Positions 23,738 through 30,515 are shown, counted from the stretch's first letter. The stretch: 52,750 bases of DNA from Chitinilyticum litopenaei DSM 21440 (GCF_000428145.1 NZ_KE386629.1:1-52750); one strand, 5' to 3'. Program-made: numbers and translations. Notes: generated by a model not told the origin, from the sequence alone.

Positions 23738-24277
23738 ATGTGGCTAACCAGCAAAATCAAACAGATCCTGATGGTGATGAAGCCGGGCGTGGTCACGCTC
23801 GACTACCCGAACGAGCGCCCGCCGGTACCGGAAAACCTGCGCGGCCAGCCGGTATTTGACCACCAGAAATGCATAGGCTGTGGCGGCTGTTCGGATCACT
23901 GCCCGGCGCGCTGCATTCTGGTGCGCGACGTGTGCCAGGAATTGCGCGTAATGCTGTATGACGGTGGACGTTGCACCTATTGCGGCCGTTGCGCCGACAT
24001 CTGCCCGGAAAAGGCCATCACGATGAGCAACAGCTTCGAGATTGCGTGTGACCAGAAGGAAGACATCACCACGCGCATGGAACTCTTCATGATGACCTGC
24101 CAGCGCTGCGGGCGCTGCTACGAGATGGAAAAGACCAACGCCATCGACCGCATCAACCTGAAAGGCTTCCGCTACGACAACCTCGAACAGCGCGCGCTGA
24201 TCCGCAAAACCAGCGAAACCTTCGATCCCGCGCTGCTGAAGGAATCCGACAACTACCAGCGCCCGAGCGACAAATAA
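23738..24277 (+). CDS. 2x[4Fe-4S] ferredoxin-like subunit (HycF/HyfH, NuoI-like)
   Basis: Encodes 179 residues from ATG 23738 (GGGAG at -11). Two [4Fe-4S] motifs are CIGCGGCSDHCP (Cys45, 48, 51, 55) and CTYCGRCADICP (Cys79, 82, 85, 89). A third Cys group, CQRCGRCYE (Cys121, 124, 127), near the C terminus is an addition seen in hydrogenase-type NuoI homologues, and could bind another metal centre. The short amphipathic N terminus (MWLTSKIKQILMVMK) would lie on the membrane. It should carry electrons between the beta-like subunit or Fdh-like subunit and the small subunit. A 75-bp palindrome follows the gene. Confidence 0.92.
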   Translation: MWLTSKIKQILMVMKPGVVTLDYPNERPPVPENLRGQPVFDHQKCIGCGGCSDHCPARCILVRDVCQELRVMLYDGGRCTYCGRCADICPEKAITMSNSFEIACDQKEDITTRMELFMMTCQRCGRCYEMEKTNAIDRINLKGFRYDNLEQRALIRKTSETFDPALLKESDNYQRPSDK

Positions 24278-24284
24278 ACAGCAG

Positions 24285-24359
24285 GTCATGCCGGCGCAGG
24301 CCGGCATCCAGAGTGCATTTGGCAATAAAGCCCTGGATTCCGGCCTGCGCCGGAATGAC
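24285..24359. repeat. GTCATGCC-type palindromic repeat within the hydrogenase operon
   Basis: A 75-bp inverted repeat from GTCATGCCGGCGCAGGCCGG to the complementary CCGGCCTGCGCCGGAATGAC, eight bases after the HycF-like stop and 48 bases before the small subunit gene. In the transcript it would form a very stable hairpin. Related units are inside the MITEs at 7940 and 25482 and inside hypF at 31986. Confidence 0.85.
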
Positions 24360-24406
24360 GAAATTGGCACCAGCCGGGCTGGCGCAGTAATTACAAGGAG
24401 CAGACC

Positions 24407-24934
24407 ATGTTAAAGAATCTCTGCAAACGCATGTTCGGGAAATCGATCTGGGTTTATCACTGCAACACCGGCGCGTGCAACGGCTGTGACATCGAAATCC
24501 TGAACATCCTCACGCCGTTTTATGACGTCGAGCGCTTCGGCATCAAGCTGGTGGCCTCGCCGCGCCACGCCGATGCCATGCTGATTTCCGGTGCGGTCAC
24601 CCGCCCGACACTGCCGCTGGTCAAGCGCGCCTACGAGGCGATTCCGAACCCGAAACTGGTGTTCGCCATCGGTTCCTGCGCCACCGGCGGTGGCGCGTGG
24701 TTTGATACTTACAACGTCACCGGCGGCGCCGATAAGGTATTGCCGGTGAATTACTACATCCCCGGCTGCCCGCCCCGTCCCGAGGCGATTCTGTATGGCG
24801 TGGCGCTGGCACTCGGCCTCGTCGACAAGCAGGCCGCGCCCGTGGAACTCAAGCAGATGGAATTCCCCATCGACATGTACGAGCGCAACGAAGCCTGGGA
24901 AAAACGCAACGTGATCTACGAACTGCTGAAGTAA
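24407..24934 (+). CDS. [NiFe] hydrogenase small subunit, group 4 (HycG/HyfI, NuoB-like)
   Basis: Encodes 175 residues with ACAAGGAG before ATG 24407. It has the four Cys of the proximal [4Fe-4S] cluster: Cys24 and Cys27 (CNTGACNGCDIE), Cys91 (FAIGSCATGGG) and Cys121 (YIPGCPPRPEAIL). It is short, with no extra C-terminal clusters and no Tat signal, as expected for a NuoB-type cytoplasmic-side subunit. It sits next to the Ni-Fe site of the large subunit. The distance from the previous gene (129 bases) is filled by a palindromic repeat, which otherwise interrupts a tightly packed operon. Confidence 0.95.
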   Translation: MLKNLCKRMFGKSIWVYHCNTGACNGCDIEILNILTPFYDVERFGIKLVASPRHADAMLISGAVTRPTLPLVKRAYEAIPNPKLVFAIGSCATGGGAWFDTYNVTGGADKVLPVNYYIPGCPPRPEAILYGVALALGLVDKQAAPVELKQMEFPIDMYERNEAWEKRNVIYELLK

Positions 24935-24958
24935 GCCGCCAGCCGAGTGACCATCACC

Positions 24959-25360
24959 ATGAAAAAAATTCTGTTGATCGACAACGACACCGCGCAGTGC
25001 GAACAGCTTGCCGCCCAGCTGGGCGAACAGGGCTACACGGTGTGCTGCGCACACTCTTCTGTTGAAGGCCGCAAACTGGCACTGGCCGAAAAGCCCGACG
25101 CCATCGTGACGGAAGCCATGCTGGAGACCGACACCGCCGGCTTCGAGCTGGTCTACCAGATCCGCGACGAACGAACCGATTCGCGCTACCGCGAGATTCG
25201 CCACACGCCCATCCTGCTGCTCACCGGCATCGACCAGCACACACACTTCCGCTTTTCACTGAATGAAAAGCAGAGCTACCTGCCGCCAATTGCCGGCATG
25301 CTGAGCAAACCGGCGCAGCTGGATACGCTGCTGGACAAGCTGCGGGAGATGGTGGGCTGA
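24959..25360 (+). CDS. CheY-like receiver protein with Glu at the phosphoacceptor position
   Basis: Encodes 133 residues from ATG 24959 (MKKILLIDNDTAQ). A GTG 12 bases earlier is possible but has no ribosome site. It is a single receiver domain: acidic pair in LLIDND, conserved Thr in ILLLTGI, Lys in GMLSKPAQ. The usual phosphorylated Asp is Glu in KPDAIVTEAMLETDTAGFEL. That change blocks normal phosphorylation and in other response regulators can mimic the active state. No output domain. Last gene of the hydrogenase operon, 24 bases after the small subunit, followed by a terminator. It may be a docking or regulatory protein for the complex. Function unknown. Confidence 0.8.
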   Translation: MKKILLIDNDTAQCEQLAAQLGEQGYTVCCAHSSVEGRKLALAEKPDAIVTEAMLETDTAGFELVYQIRDERTDSRYREIRHTPILLLTGIDQHTHFRFSLNEKQSYLPPIAGMLSKPAQLDTLLDKLREMVG

Positions 25361-25365
25361 AACAA

Positions 25366-25391
25366 AACAGGCCGGCGCAAGCCGGCCTGTT
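25366..25391 (+). terminator. Terminator hairpin of the hydrogenase operon
   Basis: AACAGGCCGGC-GCAA-GCCGGCCTGTT, a perfect 11-bp stem with GNRA-type loop. The following T-run is weak, so termination may be inefficient. Confidence 0.7.
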
Positions 25392-25422
25392 ACTGTGCAG
25401 GTTTGCCGATATATACATAGCA

Positions 25423-25471
25423 ACCCATATAGCCGCATCCATTTACAAGAAAGGGCTATAGAGCAATACCC
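25423..25471. repeat. 49-bp motif copy (ACCCAT ... ATACCC)
   Basis: Read on the minus strand: GGGTATTGCTCTATAGCCC at one end and GGCTATATGGGT at the other. Spacing is conserved but one end is diverged. Between the operon terminator and a MITE. Confidence 0.55.
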
Positions 25472-25481
25472 AAAGGAATCA

Positions 25482-25621
25482 CCTGATTATGCCTCTCTTT
25501 CAGACACCCTTTTTCGTCATGCCCGCGAACGCGGGCATCCAGAGCAAGGCTTGATTTCACACCCTCATCTGGATTCCCGCGTACGCGGGGATGACGATTA
25601 TGAAGCAGAGACATCATCAGA
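25482..25621. mobile_element. MITE-like element, second copy of the 7940 type
   Basis: 140 bp, left end CCTGATTATGCCTCTCTTTC, right end complementary with a few changes. It is flanked by near-identical 8-bp repeats AGGAATCA (25474-25481) and AAGAATCA (25622-25629). It carries the same inner GTCATGCCCGCGAACGCGGG palindrome (25516-25595). It lies between the convergent hydrogenase and hypE genes. Confidence 0.85.
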
Positions 25622-25732
25622 AAGAATCAAGTCTTTCTGGTTTGAGTGAAGCGAAGCCCAACGCTCAAGAGATGCCATATTGAACTTCGCACTCGCTCAA
25701 CCCATGCCAAGCAGTCGAGCTCCTGAATACCC

Positions 25733-26776
25733 TCAGCAAATCCGCGGCAGCTGCTCGCCGTTGATCCAGTCGACCATGCGCCGGCCGCCGAAAACGGTTT
25801 CCATCTGCACAAAAGCATTCGCATCCGCGATCACCTCGCCGATGATCGCCGCATCCGCACCCAATGGATGCGCGCGCATCGCCGCCAGCAGCTTGTCGGC
25901 ATCCTCCGCCGCGCAATAGGCAACCAGCTTGCCCTCGTTCGCCACATACAGCGGATCCAGCCCCAGCAGCTCGCACGCAGCAGAAACCTGGCTGCGCACC
26001 GGAATCGCTTTTTCATGGATCAGCATGCCGTGGCAGCTGGCCTGGGCGAATTCGTTCAGCACCGCGGCCAGCCCCCCGCGGGTCGGGTCGCGAAGTGCAT
26101 GAATATTTGGAACCGTATCCAGCATCGCCGCCACCAGCCCATTCAATGCCGCCGTGTCGGACTGGATGGTGGTTTCGAAGGTGAGATTCTCGCGCTGCGA
26201 CATGATCGCCACGCCGTGATCGCCCAGCATACCCGACACCAGTATCTTGTCGCCCACTCTGATATTGGAGGGCTTCAGGTCAATACCCTCTGCAACCACG
26301 CCAATGCCGGTGGTGGTGATGAACACCCCGTCGCCCTTGCCGGCCTCGACCACCTTGGTGTCGCCGGTGACGATCGGCACGCCCGCCTCGCGCGCGGCCT
26401 GCGCCATGGATTGCACGATGCGCAGCAAATCCGCCAGCGGAAAACCTTCCTCCAGAATAAAGGCGGCTGACAGATACAGCGGCTTCGCGCCCATCATCGC
26501 CACATCATTGATCGTGCCGTGCACCGACAGACAACCGATATCGCCACCGGCAAAAAACAACGGCGAGACGACGTGCGAATCGGTCGCCATGACCATGCGG
26601 CCCGCACCCACCGGCAGCGCAAAACACGCGCCATCGCCCTGTTCAGAAAGGATGTCGTTGGCGAAATGGCGGGCAAACAACTCGTCGATCAGCTGCGCCA
26701 TCGCCCGGCCGCCGCTGCCGTGGCTCATGTCCACGCGGCCATGTTTCAGATCGAGGGGGCGGGTGTAGGTTTTCAT
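25733..26776 (-). CDS. hypE: Hydrogenase maturation protein HypE
   Basis: Encodes 347 residues from ATG 26776 (MKTYTRPLDLKHGRVDMSHGSGGRAM). It has the PurM-like ATP-binding fold: HGSGGRAMAQLI, DGACFALPVGAGRMVMATDSHVVSPLFFAGGDIG, SVHGTINDVAMMGA, VTGDTKVVEAGKGDGVFI and LRDPTRGGLAAVLNE. The protein ends in PRIC, the C-terminal Cys that HypF carbamoylates and HypE dehydrates to thiocyanate as the source of the Fe-bound cyanide. It is the last hyp gene on this strand but is separated from hypD by ~1.7 kb of mobile DNA, so it may need its own promoter. An embedded 49-bp motif lies at 26240-26288. Confidence 0.96.
   Translation of the reverse strand: MKTYTRPLDLKHGRVDMSHGSGGRAMAQLIDELFARHFANDILSEQGDGACFALPVGAGRMVMATDSHVVSPLFFAGGDIGCLSVHGTINDVAMMGAKPLYLSAAFILEEGFPLADLLRIVQSMAQAAREAGVPIVTGDTKVVEAGKGDGVFITTTGIGVVAEGIDLKPSNIRVGDKILVSGMLGDHGVAIMSQRENLTFETTIQSDTAALNGLVAAMLDTVPNIHALRDPTRGGLAAVLNEFAQASCHGMLIHEKAIPVRSQVSAACELLGLDPLYVANEGKLVAYCAAEDADKLLAAMRAHPLGADAAIIGEVIADANAFVQMETVFGGRRMVDWINGEQLPRIC
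26240..26288. repeat. 49-bp motif inside hypE (CAGTAT ... ATACCC)
   Basis: On the minus strand it starts GGGTATTGACCTGAAGCCC, very like the intergenic copy at 44186 (GGGTATTGCCCTTTAGCCC). It encodes part of EGIDLKPSNIRVGDKILVSG, a conserved HypE segment with no visible insertion. One end is imperfect. Confidence 0.5.
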
Positions 26777-26841
26777 GGAAGAACCTAATGAGTTGTAAAT
26801 CGGTGTGTAGTGTGGGTGGCGCGCAGCGCCGTTGGTAATAA

Positions 26842-26874
26842 ATGATGGGTATCGCTGCGCTCCACCCATCCTAC
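26842..26874. repeat. REP element (ATGATGGGTATCGCTGCGC ...)
   Basis: A 33-bp imperfect palindrome ATGATGGGTATCGCTGCGCT then CCACCCATCCTAC, identical to the copy at 28467-28499 and inverted relative to the one at 27851-27883. Located upstream of hypE. Confidence 0.8.
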
Positions 26875-26926
26875 GGGCTACGCCGAGGAAGATAATCAAG
26901 CGAAACCCGACACGTAAGCAGCAAAT

Positions 26927-27562
26927 TTATTGGCATTTTTCAGCCAATTTTTCTGCCGCCCTACTCTTCCCAAGAAGCCACGAATCCACATATAAAGAGC
27001 ACTTCATTCCATTGAGACTTACATCCTGAATACCATATGATTCTATGTCTCCATAACCAACATCACCACGATATGGACGATAACAGCTCCATTCTTCAAT
27101 CAAGGAATAGCTACCACGTTGCTCGGCAACAAAATACTTACAACCACGAACAACCCCAACAACAGAAAACTGAGCATCATCACCACCACCGCCGCTTTTA
27201 AGTAAAATGTCGCATCGATTTTTCACCCAGCCTGGCTGAGCTATCAGCCTTTGAAAAATAACATTCATTTCATTTGCCGCATTTTTAGCACACACAGAAT
27301 CGCCATTCTTGCAGCGCAATAATGGCGCACGCACGTCATATTTAGAAATCAAATCCATGCAATTTTTATACATTAGCTCGTAATTCTCATTACTTGAACC
27401 CAGGCTAGATGGCGACGAATTAACAATCGGAGCTGGACGACCAGCCATATCGCAGGGAAAATCTCTAAGTTCTACCTTGCCATTTTTCTGCTGACAGCGA
27501 TATACGCTGGCGGATGCCATCCCAGCTAAAAAGCACATTAGACACATCATCAGCAATTTCAT
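26927..27562 (-). CDS. Secreted hypothetical protein with DUF4124-like N terminus
   Basis: Encodes 211 residues from ATG 27562, with GGAG 12 bases upstream. Residues 1-19 (MKLLMMCLMCFLAGMASAS) are a signal peptide. VYRCQQKNGKVELRDFPCD resembles the DUF4124 motif of periplasmic proteins. The rest is Cys-rich (about eight more Cys) and unrecognised. The gene is markedly more AT-rich than its neighbours and sits in a cluster of REP, IS110 and RAYT remnants inside the hyp operon, so it is probably an acquired passenger. I see no link with hydrogenase. Confidence 0.65.
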   Translation of the reverse strand: MKLLMMCLMCFLAGMASASVYRCQQKNGKVELRDFPCDMAGRPAPIVNSSPSSLGSSNENYELMYKNCMDLISKYDVRAPLLRCKNGDSVCAKNAANEMNVIFQRLIAQPGWVKNRCDILLKSGGGGDDAQFSVVGVVRGCKYFVAEQRGSYSLIEEWSCYRPYRGDVGYGDIESYGIQDVSLNGMKCSLYVDSWLLGKSRAAEKLAEKCQ

Positions 27563-27610
27563 TTTCGATCAACTCCTATCAAAACGAGCACGTAGATACC
27601 GTCTTTCCGG

Positions 27611-27850
27611 TCAAGTATTTTGGTAGTCCGCTTGGTATCTTTTTTGCGTTTTCAGTACCCCGAAGCACAAATGCACCAGCTTGCGCATGGCAGCTCCCAG
27701 CGCAGACATTTTGCTCTTGCCACGTGCAATCAATCGTTCAAAGACCGCTTTGACGTGCGGGTTGTACCTGATCGCAACAATCGCAGCCATGTACAGCACG
27801 GCGCGAACGCGCGCCGGGCCGGCTTTCGAGAGTTTGGCCCGCCCCAGCAC
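27611..27850 (-). pseudogene. IS110-family transposase, C-terminal remnant
   Basis: About 80 codons read GRAKLSKAGPARVRAVLYMA, AIVAIRYNPHVKAVFERL and GKSKMSALGAAMRKLVHLCFG, the C-terminal (Transposase_20) domain of IS110-type DEDD transposases. The N-terminal catalytic part is missing. At 27851 the homology ends exactly where a REP element starts, suggesting the REP/RAYT unit inserted into or recombined with the IS. Not functional. Confidence 0.85.
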
Positions 27851-27883
27851 GTAGGATGGGTTGAGCGAAGCGATACCCATCAT
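27851..27883. repeat. REP element downstream of RAYT
   Basis: GTAGGATGGGTTGAGCGAAG then CGATACCCATCAT. It is the inverse of the element at 28467-28499, so the two bracket the RAYT gene as inverted repeats. The RAYT stop codon overlaps its last bases. Confidence 0.85.
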
Positions 27884-28410
27884 CCCTCTCCAAACTCCCC
27901 GTCAACCGCCAAACCATCACCCCAATTGACCGGCAACAACCCCAGTTTCACATAGCGATGAAATGAAGACCAAGGCCAATCGCGAACGTGCTGGACATGG
28001 CCATGCCTCACCGGATTGAAATGCAGATAATCCAGATGGCGAGCAAAATCGTTGTCATCGCGAATCAGGTGTTCCCAATATCGCCGTTGCCAGATACCTC
28101 TCTCACCTTTGCTGCGCCGACTGGCCGAAATGCGTTCCATACGCGCAAGTGAACGGGAAAACCCGGTTTTGATCAGCCGCCAGCGCAAGGCGTAGTCCGC
28201 ATCGCCTGCCGGTAAAGTGAGGATGGCATGCAAATGCTCGGGCAATACCACAATGCCGTCAATCCTGAATGGATGAACCCGCATCACCTGCCGGAATGAT
28301 TCGCGCAATACCTCAATCTGCTCCACCAGCAACTGCCGGTTACGCTCGGCGAGATTGACGGTGAAGAACCAGGTGCCACCGCAGGTACGATCACGACGAT
28401 AGTTGGTCAT
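27880..28410 (-). CDS. REP-associated tyrosine transposase (RAYT, Y1_Tnp)
   Basis: Encodes 176 residues from ATG 28410. It has the RAYT pattern: YRRDRTCGGTWFFTVNLAER at the N terminus, the metal-binding HxH in VVLPEHLHAILTLP, WRLIKTGFSR, GIWQRRYWEHLIRDDNDF with the probable nucleophilic Tyr in the QRRYWEH region, and the C-terminal LDYLHFNPVRHGHV. Such single-strand nucleases cut at REP hairpins and are thought to spread them. The gene is full length for the family and bracketed by REP copies at 27851 and 28467, with another at 26842. It interrupts the hyp operon between hypD and hypE. Confidence 0.93.
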   Translation of the reverse strand: MTNYRRDRTCGGTWFFTVNLAERNRQLLVEQIEVLRESFRQVMRVHPFRIDGIVVLPEHLHAILTLPAGDADYALRWRLIKTGFSRSLARMERISASRRSKGERGIWQRRYWEHLIRDDNDFARHLDYLHFNPVRHGHVQHVRDWPWSSFHRYVKLGLLPVNWGDGLAVDGEFGEG

Positions 28411-28466
28411 GAAAGCTCCGATTGGATAAATTGCCGGATCGGTGAAGGGTATCGTTGCGGGTAATC

Positions 28467-28499
28467 ATGATGGGTATCGCTGCGCTCCACCCATCCTAC
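28467..28499. repeat. REP element upstream of RAYT
   Basis: ATGATGGGTATCGCTGCGCT then CCACCCATCCTAC. It ends 9 bases from the hypD stop codon. Identical over its length to 26842-26874. Confidence 0.85.
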
Positions 28500-28508
28500 C
28501 CGAGTTGT

Positions 28509-29630
28509 TCACGCCTCAACCCTGAACCGCCCATACGTATAGTGTGCCGCACAAGCACCCTCGGACGACACCATGCACGCACCGAGCGGGTGATCGGGCG
28601 TGCAGACTGTGCCGAATACCTTGCAGTCCGCCGGGCGCTTGTGGCCTCTGAGAATCGCGGCGCATTCGCAGGCCTTGTGGTCGGGCACTTGCGCGTAGCC
28701 GACTCGGTAGCGCACTTCGGCGTCGAACCGGGCGAACTCAGAACGGATTTTCAGCGCGCTCAGCGACACTTCGCCAAGGCCGCGCCAATCGAAGGTTTCG
28801 CGCAATTCGAATACCTGTTCGCACAGGCCCTGCGCCTTGCGGTTGCCCTCGCGCGTGACGGCACGGGTGAATTCGTTTTCCACTTCCGCGCGGCCGTCGT
28901 TGATCTGGCGGATCAGCATCAGGATGGCCTGCATGACGTCGAGCGGCTCGAAGCCGGCGATGACGACGGGTCGTTGATACCGTGCGACAAAGCCTTCGTA
29001 CTGCCCCGAGCCAATCACGGTGCTGACATGCGCGGGGCCGACAAAGCCGTCAATAGCGACGGCGGCGGGATCGTTCTGGCTTTCCATGATGTGCACCATC
29101 GCCGCCGGCGTCAGCACGTGGTTGCACAGCACGCTGAAGTTGGAAAGCTGCAGCCGCTGCGCATGCAGGATGATGGCGGCGGTGGGTGGCGTGGTGGTTT
29201 CGAAGCCGATGGCGAAGAACACGACCTCGCGGTTGGGATTCTCCTGCGCGATGCGTAGCGCGTCGTCGCACGAGTACACCATTCGGATGTCGGCGCCCTG
29301 CGCCTTGGCCCTCAAGAGTGACAGCCCGCCGCTGGCCGGGACGCGCAACGTGTCGGCGTAGGTGCAGAGAATCACGTCGTGCTGTGTCGCCAGTGCAATG
29401 GCGCTGTCGATGCGGCCAATCGGCAGCACGCACACCGGACAGCCGGGGCCGTGAATCAGCCGCACATTGGCGGGCAGCAAATCCTGCAGGCCGTAGCGCG
29501 AAATGGCGTGGGTGTGGCCGCCGCAGAACTCCATCAGCCGGTATTCGCGCGCGGGGTTCACAGCCGCGGCAATCGCTTTCGCCAGCCCGCGGGCCAGCTC
29601 GCCATCGCGGAATTCGTCGATGTATTTCAT
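28509..29630 (-). CDS. hypD: Hydrogenase maturation protein HypD
   Basis: Encodes 373 residues from ATG 29630 (MKYIDEFRDGELARGLAKAI). It has the HypD signatures MEFCGGHTHAISRYG, LIHGPGCPVCVLP, FFAIGFETTTPPTA and GFEPLDVMQ. Near the C terminus it has the Cys motif for the [4Fe-4S] cluster (CECAAILRGHKRPADCKVFG, then TPDHPLGACMVSSEGACAAHY). With HypC it forms the scaffold on which the Fe(CN)2CO unit is built. It starts 8 bases after hypC. Transcription continues towards a REP/RAYT insertion before hypE. Confidence 0.97.
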   Translation of the reverse strand: MKYIDEFRDGELARGLAKAIAAAVNPAREYRLMEFCGGHTHAISRYGLQDLLPANVRLIHGPGCPVCVLPIGRIDSAIALATQHDVILCTYADTLRVPASGGLSLLRAKAQGADIRMVYSCDDALRIAQENPNREVVFFAIGFETTTPPTAAIILHAQRLQLSNFSVLCNHVLTPAAMVHIMESQNDPAAVAIDGFVGPAHVSTVIGSGQYEGFVARYQRPVVIAGFEPLDVMQAILMLIRQINDGRAEVENEFTRAVTREGNRKAQGLCEQVFELRETFDWRGLGEVSLSALKIRSEFARFDAEVRYRVGYAQVPDHKACECAAILRGHKRPADCKVFGTVCTPDHPLGACMVSSEGACAAHYTYGRFRVEA

Positions 29631-29637
29631 GCCGGCC

Positions 29638-29883
29638 TCACTGGTAGGAGGTGGGATTGGCGGGGTCGATTTCTGCCATCTGCGCGAACAGCGCCAGCGT
29701 TTCCTCGGCCTCGACCGGATCAAGCTTGCCGATGGCAAAGCCGACGTGGACGATCAGGTAGTCGCCGACAGCGACATCCTCGACTAGCGCGATGGAAACG
29801 TCCTTGTGAACGCCGCCCAGTTCGATACGCGCCCGGTCGCCGTCAAGCAGCTCGGTGACACGCGCGGGGATTGCCAGGCACAT
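29638..29883 (-). CDS. hypC: Hydrogenase maturation chaperone HypC
   Basis: Encodes 81 residues starting MCLAIPARVTEL, the invariant HypC/HupF N terminus whose Cys2 binds the iron complex. An OB-like beta barrel follows (RIELGGVHKDVSIALVEDVAVGDYLIVHVGFAIGKLD) and a C-terminal helix. It carries the Fe(CN)2CO precursor from HypD to the large-subunit precursor. Directly upstream of hypD on the same strand. The ~630 bases before it hold two structured repeat elements, so its promoter or coupling with hypF is unclear. Confidence 0.96.
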   Translation of the reverse strand: MCLAIPARVTELLDGDRARIELGGVHKDVSIALVEDVAVGDYLIVHVGFAIGKLDPVEAEETLALFAQMAEIDPANPTSYQ

Positions 29884-29940
29884 GGGGATACCTCATCAAT
29901 AATGGTCTCGCCGCAGTGCTGCGACGAGCCGTGTTGGTGG

Positions 29941-30187
29941 TTTTTAGCGCCTGCGGCGCGGGGTTTGCATGCCGGGGGTGCCCGGCGGCACGTCAGGGGG
30001 CTTGTCTTGCCAAGCCCCCCGACACCCCCAAGGCGCGCCCGCTCCGTCGCCCCGTCCTTTGGACGGGGTGCCCTGCGATGCTCGTTGCTGGCAGCGACGG
30101 GGGGCAACTCGGGCTTCGCCCTCAAACACTCCCCCCGTCGAAACCCTGCCAGCAACTGCGCTTCTCGGCGACTGCGAGGGCATCGGC
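29941..30187 (+). ncRNA. Structured GC-rich element, copy A (candidate RNA)
   Basis: A chain of stems: GCGCC-TGC-GGCGC, a GCCGGG/CCCGGC pair, GGGGGCTTG-TCTTGC-CAAGCCCCC (29996-30020), CCCCGTC-CTTT-GGACGGGG. Then comes a long nested stem: GTTGCTGGCAG pairs with CTGCCAGCAAC, inside it CGACGGGGGG pairs with CCCCCCGTCG, and at the tip CAACTCGGGCTTCGCCCTC. It ends CTGCGCTTCTCGGCG. Copy B has the same loops with different but complementary stem bases. There is no convincing ORF. Strand is assigned from the loop sequences; boundaries are approximate. Confidence 0.55.
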
Positions 30188-30250
30188 ATTCTTAATAAGC
30201 GAAGGCGCTTTAACACTGATTGATAAACACGACTATTTGTTAGCACGGGA

Positions 30251-30486
30251 TCGCCCTGAAAGCCGCCGAGAAGCGCAGGTTTTCCGGGATCAGGCGCGGG
30301 ACGTGTTTGAGGCCCGCAGGGCCGAGTTGTCCCGCGCCCCCGGAAAAGCGAGCATCGCAGGGCAGCCCGAAGGGCCGGCTGACCGGGCTCGGCTTTGGGG
30401 TGAAGGGGGATTTGCCGAGACAAATCCCCCTTCCCGTCCGCCGGGCGGAACCGGCATGTAAAACCCCGCGCCGCAGGCGCTAAAAC
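30251..30486 (-). ncRNA. Structured GC-rich element, copy B (inverted)
   Basis: Read on the minus strand it is collinear with copy A: TTTTAGCGCCTGCGGCGCGG, GGGGGATTTG-TCTCGG-CAAATCCCCC, CCCTGCGATGCTCG. The nested stem is TTTTCCGGG with CCCGGAAAA and GGCGCGGGAC with GTCCCGCGCC, tip CAACTCGGCCCTGCGGGCCT, and the end is CTGCGCTTCTCGGCG. It starts just beyond the hypF stop codon. The two copies face each other with ~60 AT-richer bases between. Confidence 0.55.
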
Positions 30487-30515
30487 CCCCTCCGCCAGCG
30501 TAAAGACGACGCCAG

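Noticed and set aside
27611..27883. Intact small gene starting MMGIASLNPSYVLG
   Set aside because: The first residues are the translated REP element, and the rest is the C-terminal end of an IS110 transposase.
29884..30515. Short genes in the GC-rich stretch between hypC and hypF
   Set aside because: Frames on both strands are uninterrupted only because of GC bias, lack ribosome sites and follow hairpin arms. Read as structured non-coding elements.
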